Below, piece by piece: positions 24,514-33,637 of a DNA stretch of 64,000 nt. Each line of letters opens with the position of its first letter. The first letter of the stretch is position 1. The notes below the pieces were generated by a model. It saw only the letters and a list, made by a program, of their open reading frames with translations. It searched no databases and was not told where the DNA came from. Position numbers and translations under genes: made by a program. Source of the stretch: JAMHWF01 sp048500255 (GTDB lineage Bacteria > Pseudomonadota > Gammaproteobacteria > Burkholderiales > Burkholderiaceae_C); NCBI GenBank assembly GCA_048500255.1, contig JASNYH010000002.1, positions 806,001 through 870,000 of the forward strand, written 5' to 3'.

Positions 24514-25289
24514 ACTGGCTGGCGACCCTCGGCCGCGTCGCGCTGCAGTGGCTGCACTCGCTCGGCCATGCGGCGTTCTTCTTCGTCGACGTGCTGCGCC
24601 GCTGCCCGGCGGCGCTGCGTCGCTTCTCGCTCGTCGTCGCGCAGGTGCATGCGATCGGCAACCTGTCGCTCGTCATCATCGTCGCGTCGGGCCTGGCGGT
24701 GGGCTTCGTGCTTGCGCTGCAGATGTACTACGCGCTCGTCAAGTACGGCGCCGCCGAGTCGCTCGGCCTGATCGTCAACCTCGCGCTGGTGCGCGAGCTC
24801 GGCCCCGTCGTCACGGCGCTGCTGTTCGCCGGCCGCGCCGGCACATCGCTCACTGCCGAGATCGGCCTGATGAAGGCCGGCGAGCAACTCGCCGCGATGG
24901 AGATGATGGCGATCGACCCGAAGGTGCGCGTGCTGGCGCCGCGCTTCATCGGCGGCATCGTCTCGATGCCCATCCTCGCCGCGTTGTTCTCGGCGATCGG
25001 CATCCTGGGCGCCTACGTCGTCGCCGTGCTGCTGATCGGCGTCGACTCGGGCAACTTCTGGTCCATCATGCAGAACAGCGTCGACGTCTGGCGCGACGTC
25101 GGCAACGGCATCGTCAAGAGCGCCGTGTTCGGCGTGATCTGCACCGCCGTGGCGCTGTACCAGGGCTACGAGACCAAGGCCACGCCCGAGGGCGTGGCCT
25201 ACGCGACGACACGCACCGTCGTCATCTCGTCGCTGGCCGTGCTCGGCATGGACTTCATCCTCACGGCGCTGATGTTCTCGACGCCGTAA
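24510..25289 (+). CDS. mlaE: Phospholipid ABC transporter permease MlaE
   Basis: Permease of the Mla complex, 259 residues, multiple membrane helices. The family signature LVRELGPVVTALLFAGRAG and EIGLMKAGEQ are present, as is the C-terminal YQGYETKATPEGVA. ATG overlaps the mlaF stop. Confidence 0.95.
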   Translation: MNWLATLGRVALQWLHSLGHAAFFFVDVLRRCPAALRRFSLVVAQVHAIGNLSLVIIVASGLAVGFVLALQMYYALVKYGAAESLGLIVNLALVRELGPVVTALLFAGRAGTSLTAEIGLMKAGEQLAAMEMMAIDPKVRVLAPRFIGGIVSMPILAALFSAIGILGAYVVAVLLIGVDSGNFWSIMQNSVDVWRDVGNGIVKSAVFGVICTAVALYQGYETKATPEGVAYATTRTVVISSLAVLGMDFILTALMFSTP

Positions 25290-25307
25290 CACGAAAGACG
25301 CTTTGCC

Positions 25308-25796
25308 ATGAACCGCAAGAGCATCGAAACGCTGGTCGGCCTGTTCGTCCTGCTGGGCCTGCTGGCGCTCGTCTTCCTCGCGCTCAAGGCGGCCAACCTC
25401 GCCACCTTCACCAACAACGACAGCTATACCGTGCAGGCGCGCTTCGACAACATCGGCGGCCTGAAGGTGCGCGCGCCGGTGCGCAGCGCCGGCGTCACCG
25501 TCGGCCGCGTCACGCACATCGGCCTGGACGGCAAGACGTTCCAGGGCGTCGTCACGCTCGACATCGAGCAGTCGTACCAGTTCCCGCGCGACACGTCGGC
25601 CAAGATCCTGACCTCGGGCCTGCTCGGCGACCAGTACATCGGCCTCGAGCCCGGCGGCGACGAGCGCAACCTGCAGCCCGGCCAGGTGATCACGCAGACG
25701 CAGTCCGCCGTCGTGCTCGAGAACCTGATCGGCCAGTTCCTGTTCAACAAGGCGGCCGACGCCGGCACGGAGGCCGCCGCAGAGGGCAAGAAATGA
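25308..25796 (+). CDS. mlaD: Mla substrate-binding protein MlaD (MCE domain)
   Basis: Membrane-anchored MCE-domain protein forming the periplasmic hexamer of the Mla complex, 162 residues. An N-terminal helix (ETLVGLFVLLGLLALVFLAL) is followed by the MCE core with ARFDNIGGLKVRAPVRSAGV and SGLLGDQYIGLEPGG. The short alanine-rich tail is not conserved. Located after mlaE and overlapping mlaA. Confidence 0.95.
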   Translation: MNRKSIETLVGLFVLLGLLALVFLALKAANLATFTNNDSYTVQARFDNIGGLKVRAPVRSAGVTVGRVTHIGLDGKTFQGVVTLDIEQSYQFPRDTSAKILTSGLLGDQYIGLEPGGDERNLQPGQVITQTQSAVVLENLIGQFLFNKAADAGTEAAAEGKK

Positions 25797-26587
25797 GCGC
25801 CGCGCGCACTGCTGCGGCGGCGCTGGCGCTCGCGGCGCTCACCGGCTGCGCGACGACGCAGTCCGGCGCCGCGGCGAATCCGCGTGACCCGTTCGAGGCG
25901 TGGAACCGCAAGGTCTTCGCCTTCAACGAAGGGCTCGACGAGCACCTGCTCGTGCCGCTGGCGACGGGCTATCGCAACGTCGTGCCGGAGCTCGCGCGCA
26001 CCGGCGTCGACAACGTCTTCGCCAACTTCGCCGACGCATGGTCGGCGCTCAACAACCTGCTGCAGTTCAAGCTCGAGGCCGGTCTGAGCGACGTCATGCG
26101 CGTGAGCGTCAATACGGTGCTCGGCTTCGGCGGCCTGCTCGACATCGCCAGCGAGATGGGCATGCGCCACCACTACGAGGACTTCGGCCAGACGCTCGGC
26201 CGCTGGGGACTGCCGTCGGGTCCCTACGTCGTGTGGCCGGTGCTCGGGCCGTCGGCGCTGCGCGAGTCGGCCGCGCTGCCGCTGGACCGCTACGCGCTGC
26301 CGGCGGCCTGGGTCGAGGCCGACGGCGCGCAGTTCGGCCTGACGGCGCTGCAGATCGTTCACAAACGCGCCGATTTGCTGCGCGCCACGCGTCTGATCGA
26401 CGACATTGCGCTCGACAAGTACGTCTTCGTGCGCGACGGCTACCTGCAGCGCCGGCGCAGCCTGGTGTACGACGGCGATCCGCCGCCGCTGCCCGAGGAC
26501 GACGAGGCCGACGACACACCGCCCGACGAGGCCGTCTCGCGCGGCGCCGATGCGCCTGCCGCGCCGGCCTCGGCGCCGGCACGGTGA
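25793..26587 (+). CDS. mlaA: Outer-membrane lipoprotein MlaA (VacJ)
   Basis: Outer-membrane component that removes misplaced phospholipids from the outer leaflet. A signal peptide ends in LTGC, followed by the family opening DPFEAWNRKVFAFN and the region with NVFANFADAWSALNNLLQ and EDFGQTLGRWG. 264 residues. The ATG overlaps the mlaD stop (ATGA). Presence of mlaA inside the mla operon, between mlaD and mlaC, is typical of Burkholderiales but not of Escherichia coli. The acidic, alanine/proline-rich tail is probably disordered. Confidence 0.94.
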   Translation: MSAARTAAAALALAALTGCATTQSGAAANPRDPFEAWNRKVFAFNEGLDEHLLVPLATGYRNVVPELARTGVDNVFANFADAWSALNNLLQFKLEAGLSDVMRVSVNTVLGFGGLLDIASEMGMRHHYEDFGQTLGRWGLPSGPYVVWPVLGPSALRESAALPLDRYALPAAWVEADGAQFGLTALQIVHKRADLLRATRLIDDIALDKYVFVRDGYLQRRRSLVYDGDPPPLPEDDEADDTPPDEAVSRGADAPAAPASAPAR

Positions 26588-26657
26588 TTGCCGACCGTTC
26601 ATGATGGTGACGGCGTGCCGCGTGCACCGATCGCCGGCCGCCCACGTTGAAAGGACC

Positions 26658-27290
26658 ATGACGATGCTCCAACGAATCCTCGCCCGCTGCGCCGCCTTCG
26701 GCACCGCGCTGCTGCTCGGCGCCGCCGCGCAGGCGCAGGCGTCGTCCGGCGCCGAGACGCTGATCAAGCAGGTCTCGACCGACGTCATCGACACGATCAA
26801 GGCCGACGCTGCGATCCAGGGCGGCGACGTGCAGAAGGTCGTCGCGCTGGTCGACACCAAGGTCATGCCGCACGTCAACTTCCAGCGCATGACGGCGGCC
26901 GTCGTCGGCCGCTATTGGCGCCAGGCGACGCCCGAGCAGAAGAAGCGCCTGCAGGAGGAATTCAAGACGCTGCTCGTGCGCACCTACGCCGGCGCTCTGA
27001 CGCAGGTGCGCGACCAGACGGTGCAGCTCAAGCCGTCGCGCAACGCGCCCACCGACACCGAGGTCGTCGTGCGCACCGAGGTGCGCGGCAAGGGCGAGCC
27101 GATCCAGCTCGACTACCGCCTCGAGAAGGCCGACGGCGACGCGTGGAAGATCTACGACGTCAACGTGCTCGGCGTCTGGCTCGTCGAGCAGTACCGCAGC
27201 AGCTTCGCGCAGGAGATCAGCGCCGGCGGCATCGACGGCCTGATCGCCAAGCTCGCCGAGCGCAACAAGGCGCCCGCGCGCCGCAGCTGA
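26658..27290 (+). CDS. mlaC: Periplasmic phospholipid carrier MlaC
   Basis: Soluble periplasmic carrier shuttling phospholipid between MlaA and MlaFEDB, 210 residues. A signal peptide ends near AAAQAQA. The MlaC fold is recognisable from VMPHVNFQRMTAAVVGRYWRQATPEQ, TLLVRTYAGAL and YDVNVLGVWLVEQYRSSF. ATG chosen because AAAGGA sits just upstream; a second ATG two codons later is equally usable. Confidence 0.94.
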   Translation: MTMLQRILARCAAFGTALLLGAAAQAQASSGAETLIKQVSTDVIDTIKADAAIQGGDVQKVVALVDTKVMPHVNFQRMTAAVVGRYWRQATPEQKKRLQEEFKTLLVRTYAGALTQVRDQTVQLKPSRNAPTDTEVVVRTEVRGKGEPIQLDYRLEKADGDAWKIYDVNVLGVWLVEQYRSSFAQEISAGGIDGLIAKLAERNKAPARRS

Positions 27291-27307
27291 CAGAGGTAGC
27301 CGCCGCC

Positions 27308-27586
27308 ATGCTCACACTGCCCGCGACGCTGACCGACCGCGAGGCGCGCGCCGCGCTCGCATCGCTGACGCAGGCGATGTCGAGCGAGCCCGCCGGCGCC
27401 GTCGTCGTAGACGCGTCGGCGCTCGCCGAGTTCGACTCGTCGGCGCTGGCCGTGCTGCTCGAATGCCAGCGCGCGGCGCGCGCTGCCGGCCGCGACTTCG
27501 GCGTGCGCCGGCCCCCGCCCAAGCTGGCGTCGCTGGCGCGGCTGTACGGCGTCGAGGAACTGCTGCTGCCGGCGGCTGCGGGCTGA
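27308..27586 (+). CDS. mlaB: STAS-domain protein MlaB
   Basis: Cytoplasmic STAS-domain partner that binds and activates MlaF, 92 residues. The anti-sigma-factor-antagonist pattern is visible: VVDASALAEFDSSALAVLLECQRAA, with the conserved Asp-Ser-Ser in the loop before the helix. Last gene of the Mla operon; the next gene is convergent, ten bases away. Confidence 0.9.
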   Translation: MLTLPATLTDREARAALASLTQAMSSEPAGAVVVDASALAEFDSSALAVLLECQRAARAAGRDFGVRRPPPKLASLARLYGVEELLLPAAAG

Positions 27587-27595
27587 TCGCGCGCG

Positions 27596-29041
27596 TCACT
27601 GCTCTTCGGCCCAGGCGTAGCCGTCGCGCGCGACAAGTGCGCTGGCCGCCGCCGGGCCCCAGGTTCCGGCCGCATAGGGGCGAGGGCCGGTCGGGTCGGC
27701 GGCCCAGGCGTGCAGGATCGGCTCGACCCAGCGCCAGGCCTGCTCCTGCTCGTCGCTGCGCACGAACAGGTTGAGCCGGCCGGCGATGGCGTCGAGAAGC
27801 AGCCGCTCGTAGGCGCCGACGCGGTCGGTGGGGAACACCTTGTCGAAGTCGAGGTCGAGGAACACCGGCACCAGCGACTCGCCCTGGCGCGAGCCCTGGG
27901 CCGCCTGCAGGTGCAGCTCGAGCCCGTCGTCGGGCTGCAGCTTGATGACGAGGCGGTTCGGCCGGTTCACGCCCGGGAAGATGTCGTGCGGCGTCGGACG
28001 GAAGCTGACGACGATGTGCACGTCGCTCGTCGCCAGCCGCTTGCCGGTGCGCAGATAGAACGGCACGCCGGCCCAGCGCCAGTTGTGCACCTCGGTGCGC
28101 AGCGCGACGAAGGTCTCGGTGCGACTGTCGCCCGGCACCTTGTCTTCGTCGACATAGGCCGCGACGCGCCGGCCGTCGACCGTGCCGGCGCGGTACTGGC
28201 CGCGCACCACGTCGCGCGCGACGCCGGCGTCGTCGAAGGGCTTGAGCGAGCGCAGCACCTTGAGCTTCTCGTCACGCGCGGCGTCGGCGTCGGCGCTCGA
28301 CGGCGGCTCCATCGCGACCATCGTCAGAAGCTGCAGCGCGTGGTTCTGCACCATGTCGCGCAGCGCGCCGACGCCGTCGTAGAAGTCGCCGCGCGCGCCG
28401 ACGCCGATCGACTCGGCGAGCACGATCTGGATGTGCGCGATGTGCTCGCGCCGCCACAGCGGCTCGAACAGCACGTTGCCGAAGCGCAGCGCCATCAGGT
28501 TCTGCACCGCCGGCTTGCCGAGGTAGTGGTCGATGCGCAAGGCCTGCTGCTCGCTGAACACGGAGCGCACGACGCGGTTGATCTCCTGCGCGCTCGCCAG
28601 GTCGTGGCCGAGCGGCTTCTCGAGCACGACGCGCACGTTGGGGCGGTTCAGCCCGGCGCGGCCGAGCTGCTCGCAGATCACGGTGAACAGCCGCGGCCCC
28701 GTCGCCAGGTACATCAGCACGGTGTCGGCGCCGCGCTCGTCGATGCACTCGCGCAGCCCGGCGTAGTCGTCGGGCCGCGAGAGGTCGATCGCGCGGTAGT
28801 GCAGCAGCCGGGCGAAGGCGGCGAACTCGCCGTCCTTCGGGCGCTTGGAGACCTCGACTTCGGCGAGCCGCTCGCCGACCCAGGCGCGGTACGCGTCGTC
28901 GCTGCGCTCATCGCGCGCGACGGCGACGATGCGGCCGTCGGGCGGCAGCTTGTGGTGGCGAAACGCCTGGAACAGCGCGGGCAGCAGCTTGCGCCACGCC
29001 AGGTCGCCCGTGCCGCCGAAGAGCACGAGGTCGAAGGACAT
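27596..29041 (-). CDS. zwf: Glucose-6-phosphate 1-dehydrogenase
   Basis: Oxidises glucose 6-phosphate to 6-phosphogluconolactone with NAD(P). The start MSFDLVLFGGTGDLAWRKL gives 481 residues; the nucleotide-binding GGTGDLA is near residue 9. The active-site segment reads RIDHYLGKP where the classical motif has Glu after the Lys; the Pro form also occurs in other proteobacterial sequences as far as I recall. The motif EKPLGHDLASA and the C-terminal half are intact. Divergent from pgi with 125 bases between, so the two sugar-phosphate genes probably share a control region. Confidence 0.94.
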   Translation of the reverse strand: MSFDLVLFGGTGDLAWRKLLPALFQAFRHHKLPPDGRIVAVARDERSDDAYRAWVGERLAEVEVSKRPKDGEFAAFARLLHYRAIDLSRPDDYAGLRECIDERGADTVLMYLATGPRLFTVICEQLGRAGLNRPNVRVVLEKPLGHDLASAQEINRVVRSVFSEQQALRIDHYLGKPAVQNLMALRFGNVLFEPLWRREHIAHIQIVLAESIGVGARGDFYDGVGALRDMVQNHALQLLTMVAMEPPSSADADAARDEKLKVLRSLKPFDDAGVARDVVRGQYRAGTVDGRRVAAYVDEDKVPGDSRTETFVALRTEVHNWRWAGVPFYLRTGKRLATSDVHIVVSFRPTPHDIFPGVNRPNRLVIKLQPDDGLELHLQAAQGSRQGESLVPVFLDLDFDKVFPTDRVGAYERLLLDAIAGRLNLFVRSDEQEQAWRWVEPILHAWAADPTGPRPYAAGTWGPAAASALVARDGYAWAEEQ

Positions 29042-29166
29042 GCCGGGTCCATGATTGCATCGCGGCCGGGCAGGGTCAACGCGCGGCGGGGGCGGCGACG
29101 CGGGTTCTCGGCCGGCGGCGCCGGTGCTTCGGGTTCTAATAGAGTGCGTCACACCCCGACCCCGCC

Positions 29167-30762
29167 ATGGACCATCCCCGCTGCGACCGCACCGCCGCCT
29201 GGGCCGCGCTGCAAGGCCACTACGAGGCCCACGGCCGCGACTTCGACATCCGCGAGGCCTTCGAGCGCGATGCGTCGCGCGTCGCGGCGCTCGCCTTCGA
29301 CGCCCCCGAGATCCACGCCGACCTGTCGAAGAACCGCCTCGACGCGGCGACGCTGCACTTCCTGCTCGAGCTGGCGCGCGAGTGCGGCGTCGAGGCGCGC
29401 CGCGACGCGATGCTTGCCGGCCTGCCCGTCAACGCGACGGAAGGGCGCCCCGTGCTGCACACGGCGCTGCGCGCGCCGCGCGGCACGGCGCCGCACGGCG
29501 ACGAGGTGCACGCCGTGCTCGACCGCATGCTCGCCTGGTGCGAGCAGGTGCGCGACACCGCGGCCAGCGGCATCCGCCACGTCGTCAACATCGGCATCGG
29601 CGGCTCCGACCTCGGCCCGCAGATGGCGGTGCCGGCGCTCGACGCCTACGTCCACCCGGGCATCGCGTTCCACTTCGTCTCCAACGTCGACGGCCACGAC
29701 ATCGCGCCGCTGTTGCGCCGGCTCGATCCGGCGCAGACGCTGTTCATCGTCGCCTCCAAGACGTTCACGACGCAGGAGACGATGGCCAACGCCGAGGCGG
29801 CGCGCGGCTGGTTCACGGCGCGCGGCGGGCTCGACATCGCGCGCCACTTCGTCGCGACGACGACGAACATCGCCGCCGCCGCCGAGTTCGGCATCGAGAC
29901 GACGTTCGGCTTCTGGGACTGGGTCGGCGGGCGCTATTCGATGTGGTCGGCGATCGGCCTGCCGATCGCGCTGGCGATCGGCGCCGACCACTTCCGCGAG
30001 CTGCTCGCCGGCGCGCACGCGATGGACCGCCACTTCGCCGACGCGCCGCTCGAGCGCAACCTGCCGGTGGTGCTGGGCCTGCTCGACGTCTGGTACCGCA
30101 ACTTCCATGGCTGGCCGACGCGCTGCGTCGCGCCCTACCACCAGGGCCTGCGCCGCCTGCCGGCCTACCTGCAGCAGCTCGAGATGGAGAGCAACGGCAA
30201 GTCGGTCGATGTCGACGGCGAGCCGGTGGCCTATGCGACGAGCCCCGTCGTGTGGGGCGAGCCGGGCACCAACGGCCAGCACGCCTTCTTCCAGATGCTG
30301 CACCAGGGGCCCGACGTCGTGCCGCTCGAGTTCATCGCCGTGCGCCAGCCGACGCACGACCTGCACGACTCGCACGCCAAGCTGCTGGCGCACTGCCTGG
30401 CGCAGTCGCAGGCGCTGATGCTCGGCAAGACGACGGCGCAGGCGCTCGGCGAGAAGGCGCCGACGGCGTCGCCGTCGCTCGACGCGGCGACGATCGCGCG
30501 CCACCGCAGCTTCCCCGGCAACCGGCCGAGCACGACGCTCGTGCTCGAGCGGTTGACGCCGCGCGCGCTCGGCGCGCTGGTCGCGATGTACGAGCACCGC
30601 GTCTTCACCAGCGGCGCCGTGTGGGGCATCAACAGCTACGACCAGTGGGGCGTCGAGCTCGGCAAGGCGCTGGCCGGCGGCCTGCTGCCGCGCTTGGCCA
30701 GCGGCGACACGAGCGGGCTGGATCCTTCGACGGCGGCGCTGCTCGCGCGGCTGCGCTCGTGA
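29167..30762 (+). CDS. pgi: Glucose-6-phosphate isomerase
   Basis: Interconverts glucose 6-phosphate and fructose 6-phosphate; 531 residues. Family signatures are present: NIGIGGSDLGPQMA, ASKTFTTQETMANAE, and the C-terminal GINSYDQWGVELGK with the catalytic lysine. Also visible is the catalytic-site Glu region before NGQHAFFQ (GEPGTNGQHAFFQMLHQG). Divergent from zwf and overlapping the downstream HAD gene (GTGA), suggesting coupled translation. Confidence 0.96.
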   Translation: MDHPRCDRTAAWAALQGHYEAHGRDFDIREAFERDASRVAALAFDAPEIHADLSKNRLDAATLHFLLELARECGVEARRDAMLAGLPVNATEGRPVLHTALRAPRGTAPHGDEVHAVLDRMLAWCEQVRDTAASGIRHVVNIGIGGSDLGPQMAVPALDAYVHPGIAFHFVSNVDGHDIAPLLRRLDPAQTLFIVASKTFTTQETMANAEAARGWFTARGGLDIARHFVATTTNIAAAAEFGIETTFGFWDWVGGRYSMWSAIGLPIALAIGADHFRELLAGAHAMDRHFADAPLERNLPVVLGLLDVWYRNFHGWPTRCVAPYHQGLRRLPAYLQQLEMESNGKSVDVDGEPVAYATSPVVWGEPGTNGQHAFFQMLHQGPDVVPLEFIAVRQPTHDLHDSHAKLLAHCLAQSQALMLGKTTAQALGEKAPTASPSLDAATIARHRSFPGNRPSTTLVLERLTPRALGALVAMYEHRVFTSGAVWGINSYDQWGVELGKALAGGLLPRLASGDTSGLDPSTAALLARLRS

Positions 30763-31376
30763 AGAGCGTCGTCTTCGACTTCGGCGGCGTCGTGTTCCGC
30801 TGGCGCCCGGCCGCACTGCTGGCGCGCGAGCTGCCGGCGCGCGTCGCGGCGGCGGGCGGCGCTGCGGCCCTGGCGACGGCGTTCTTCGTCGACGGCGGCG
30901 ACTGGAACGAGTTCGACCGCGGCGCGCTCGATGCCGGGGCCCTGGTCGAGCGCATCGCGCGGCGCCTGGGCTGGGCGGCTGACGAAGTGCGCCGCATCGT
31001 CGACGCCGTGCCCGACGAACTGCAGCCGGTGCCCGAGACCGTCGCGCTGCTGCGCCGGATCAAGGCGGCCGGCCATGGGCTCTATTACCTGTCGAACATG
31101 CCGGCGCCGTATGCGGCCCACCTGGCGCGTTCGCACGACTTTCTCGGCGGGTTCGACGACGGCGTCTATTCGTCGCAGGTGCTGATGATCAAGCCCGACG
31201 CGGCGCTGTTCCGCCACGCGCTCGAGCGCTTCGCCCTCGCGCCGGCCGATGCCGTCTTCTTCGACGACCATCCGCCCAACGTCGAGACGGCGCGGTCGCT
31301 GGGCATGCACGCGACGCTGTGGACCGATGCGTCCACGGCCGAGGCCACGCTGCGCCGGCTCGGCCTCGCGCTCTGA
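30759..31376 (+). CDS. HAD-superfamily hydrolase, YihX/HAD-IA type
   Basis: A 205-residue haloacid-dehalogenase-like phosphatase. The nucleophile is Asp7 in VVFDFGGV; motif II is the Ser in YYLSN; the motif III Lys is in MIKPDAALFRHAL; motif IV is VFFDDHPPNVETA. The DFGGV form of motif I, without a second aspartate, resembles YihX-like sugar-phosphate phosphatases. The GTG start overlaps the pgi stop, so a sugar phosphate substrate is plausible but unproven. Confidence 0.85.
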   Translation: MKSVVFDFGGVVFRWRPAALLARELPARVAAAGGAAALATAFFVDGGDWNEFDRGALDAGALVERIARRLGWAADEVRRIVDAVPDELQPVPETVALLRRIKAAGHGLYYLSNMPAPYAAHLARSHDFLGGFDDGVYSSQVLMIKPDAALFRHALERFALAPADAVFFDDHPPNVETARSLGMHATLWTDASTAEATLRRLGLAL

Positions 31377-31438
31377 GCGCTCGCGCGGCGGACGCCGCGG
31401 CGGTATAACGGCGGCTGCGAACAACACGGGAGAGCCCC

Positions 31439-32287
31439 ATGGCCACGAACCGCATCCGCCGCGCCGCTGGCGTGCTCGTCGTCGTCGGCAGCGTCGTCGC
31501 AGGCGGTGCGCAGGCGCAGGAGATCGGCGGCGGCTCCAAGGGCCCCGTGACGGGCGCCGCCGGTGGCGCCGCGTCGGCCGGTGCCAACAGCGCGCTCGAG
31601 CACTGCGGCGAGTCGCTCGGCACGCTGGCCGTCGTCGAGGACACCAACGCCCACTGGTACCACCAGCTGCGCAACTACAAGCTCGGCTCGACGGTGCCGG
31701 TGATCCGCATGATGATCCAGCAGTCGAACTGCTTCGTCGTCGTCGAGCGCGGTGCCGCGATGCGCAACATGCAGACCGAGCGCATGCTGCAGGACAGCGG
31801 CGAGATGCGCGGCGGCAGCAACTTCGGCAAGGGGCAGGTCGTCGCCGCCGACTACACGATGAGCCCGAGCATCCAGTTCAGCCAGAACACGGGCGGCGTC
31901 GGCGGCGCGCTCGGCGCCTTCGGCGGCAAGCTCGGCGCGCTGAGCGCACTGGCCGGCGGCATGAAGACCAACGAGGCGTCGACGACGCTGATCATGATCG
32001 ACAACCGCTCGGGCGTGCAGCTCGCGGCGGCCGAGGGCAGCGCCAAGAACGTCGACTTCAACCTGTTCGGCGCGGCCTTCGGCGGCGGCATCGGCGCGGC
32101 CGCCGGCGGCTACCAGAACAGCCCCGAGGGCAAGCTGATCATGGCGGCCTTCGCCGACAGCTACAACCAGCTCGTGCGCGCGGTACGCAACTACACGGCG
32201 CAGACCGTGAAGGGCGGGCTGGGCACCGGCGGGCGTCTCGGCGTGTCGGGTGGCACGACGCCCGCGTCGCAGGAGATCGGCCGCTAG
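31439..32287 (+). CDS. CsgG/HfaB-family exported protein
   Basis: A 282-residue exported protein with a signal peptide cleaved near GGAQAQ; there is no lipobox cysteine. The mature part resembles CsgG/HfaB-type proteins, with a beta strand LGTLAVVEDTN and the segment VPVIRMMIQQSNCFVVVERG. The order of small glycine/alanine-rich segments and a final conserved helix (SYNQLVRAVRNY) also fit. Classical CsgG is an outer-membrane lipoprotein secretin for curli; no curli genes are near, so the role is unknown. GGGAGAG precedes the ATG. Family call moderate. Confidence 0.65.
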   Translation: MATNRIRRAAGVLVVVGSVVAGGAQAQEIGGGSKGPVTGAAGGAASAGANSALEHCGESLGTLAVVEDTNAHWYHQLRNYKLGSTVPVIRMMIQQSNCFVVVERGAAMRNMQTERMLQDSGEMRGGSNFGKGQVVAADYTMSPSIQFSQNTGGVGGALGAFGGKLGALSALAGGMKTNEASTTLIMIDNRSGVQLAAAEGSAKNVDFNLFGAAFGGGIGAAAGGYQNSPEGKLIMAAFADSYNQLVRAVRNYTAQTVKGGLGTGGRLGVSGGTTPASQEIGR

Positions 32288-32314
32288 ATCGACGGCACCC
32301 CGCCCGCCGAGTCA

Positions 32315-32351
32315 CGACGGCGAGCGAGCCTCCGAGAGGTGCGAGCCGTCG
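32315..32351. terminator. Nested hairpin between convergent genes
   Basis: Outer arms CGACGGC/GCCGTCG enclose an inner stem CCTC/GAGG with a three-base loop. It lies between the CsgG-like gene and the convergent amidohydrolase, a natural place for a bidirectional terminator; no T-run is present. Confidence 0.3.
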
Positions 32352-32389
32352 CCTGGGGCGGCCCGGTGCGGCGGCCCGCGGCGGCGGCG

Positions 32390-33583
32390 TCAGCGCGGCG
32401 TCGCCAGCCAGCGCTCGGCCAGCCGCACCCACAGCGTGGCGCCGAGCGGGATCAGCTCGTCGTTGAAGTCGTAGCTCGGGTTGTGCAGCATGCACGGCCC
32501 CAGGCCGTGGCCGCCGGTGCGGTGTGCGCCGTCGCCGTTGCCGATCAGGAAGTAGCAGCCGGGTTTCTCGAGCAGGAAGTAGCTGAAGTCCTCGGCGCCC
32601 ATCGTCGGCTCGAACTCGAGCACGTTGTCGGCGCCGACCACCTCGGCCATCACGCCGCGCGCGAACTCGGTCTCGGCCGCGTGGTTGATCGTCGGCGGAT
32701 AGTTGCGCTCGAACTCGAAAACGCAGCTCGCGCCGTAGGCCGCGCAGGTGTGCTCGGCGATCTCGCGCATGCGCGTCTCGATCAGGTCGAGCACGTCGAG
32801 CGTGAAGGTGCGCACCGTGCCCTGCAGCTCGCAGCTCTCGGGCACGACGTTGGTGGCCTCGCCGGCGTGGATCATCGTCACCGAGATCACGCCGGCGTCG
32901 ATCGGCCGCTTGTTGCGCGTGACGATGGTCTGGAACGCCTGCACCATCTGGCAGGCCACCGGCACCGGGTCGATGCCGTTGTGCGGCATCGCGGCGTGCG
33001 CGCCCTTGCCGCGGATCACGATGCGGAACTCGTTGCTCGACGCGAAGCACGGTCCCGTCTTCAGCGCGAACTGGCCGACCGCCATGCCGGGCCAGTTGTG
33101 CGCGCCGAACATGGCCTCCATCGGGAAGCGCTCGAACAGACCGTCGCGGATCATCTCGCGCGCGCCGCCGCCGCCCTCCTCGGCGGGCTGGAACACGAGG
33201 TAGACCGTGCCGTCGAAGTTGCGGTGCGTCGCCAGGTGCTTGGCGGCGGCCAGCAGCATCGTCGTGTGGCCGTCGTGGCCGCAGGCGTGCATCTTGCCGG
33301 CGTGACGGCTGGCGTGCTCGAAGCGGTTGTGCTCCGTCATCGGCAGCGCGTCCATGTCGGCGCGCAGGCCGACGGCGCGCGGGCTCGATCCGTTCTTCAC
33401 GATGCCGACGACGCCTGTCGTGCCCAGCCCGCGGTGCACCGGGATGCCCCAGCCTTCGAGTGCGCGCGCGACGACGTCGGCGGTGCGCACTTCCTCGAAG
33501 CGCAGTTCGGGATGCGCGTGCAGGTCGCGGCGCACCGCCGTCAGCGCCGGTGCATCGGCGAGGATCGATTCGATCAGGCGCAT
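32390..33583 (-). CDS. M20D-family amidohydrolase (HipO/IAA-amino acid hydrolase-like)
   Basis: Cytoplasmic metallo-amidohydrolase of the hippurate hydrolase/N-acyl amino acid amidohydrolase group, 397 residues. Metal ligands are in MHACGHDGHT (Cys101, His103) and FQPAEE (Glu135-136). The family GAHNWPG and the C-terminal TMGAEDFSYF are also present. The start is MRLIESILADAPALTAVRRDLH; the frame is open further upstream but unrelated. Divergent from the molybdopterin oxidoreductase with 54 bases between. Substrate cannot be inferred. Confidence 0.9.
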   Translation of the reverse strand: MRLIESILADAPALTAVRRDLHAHPELRFEEVRTADVVARALEGWGIPVHRGLGTTGVVGIVKNGSSPRAVGLRADMDALPMTEHNRFEHASRHAGKMHACGHDGHTTMLLAAAKHLATHRNFDGTVYLVFQPAEEGGGGAREMIRDGLFERFPMEAMFGAHNWPGMAVGQFALKTGPCFASSNEFRIVIRGKGAHAAMPHNGIDPVPVACQMVQAFQTIVTRNKRPIDAGVISVTMIHAGEATNVVPESCELQGTVRTFTLDVLDLIETRMREIAEHTCAAYGASCVFEFERNYPPTINHAAETEFARGVMAEVVGADNVLEFEPTMGAEDFSYFLLEKPGCYFLIGNGDGAHRTGGHGLGPCMLHNPSYDFNDELIPLGATLWVRLAERWLATPR

Positions 33584-33637
33584 GGTCCGGATCAGTGTAG
33601 CGCCGTCGAATCCCCGCCTATGCAATAGTGCCGATCG

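Noticed and set aside
28504..28560. Zwf active-site motif with Pro in place of Glu after the Lys (RIDHYLGKP)
   Set aside because: I believe this form occurs in other proteobacterial enzymes, and all remaining motifs are intact, so it is not evidence of inactivation.
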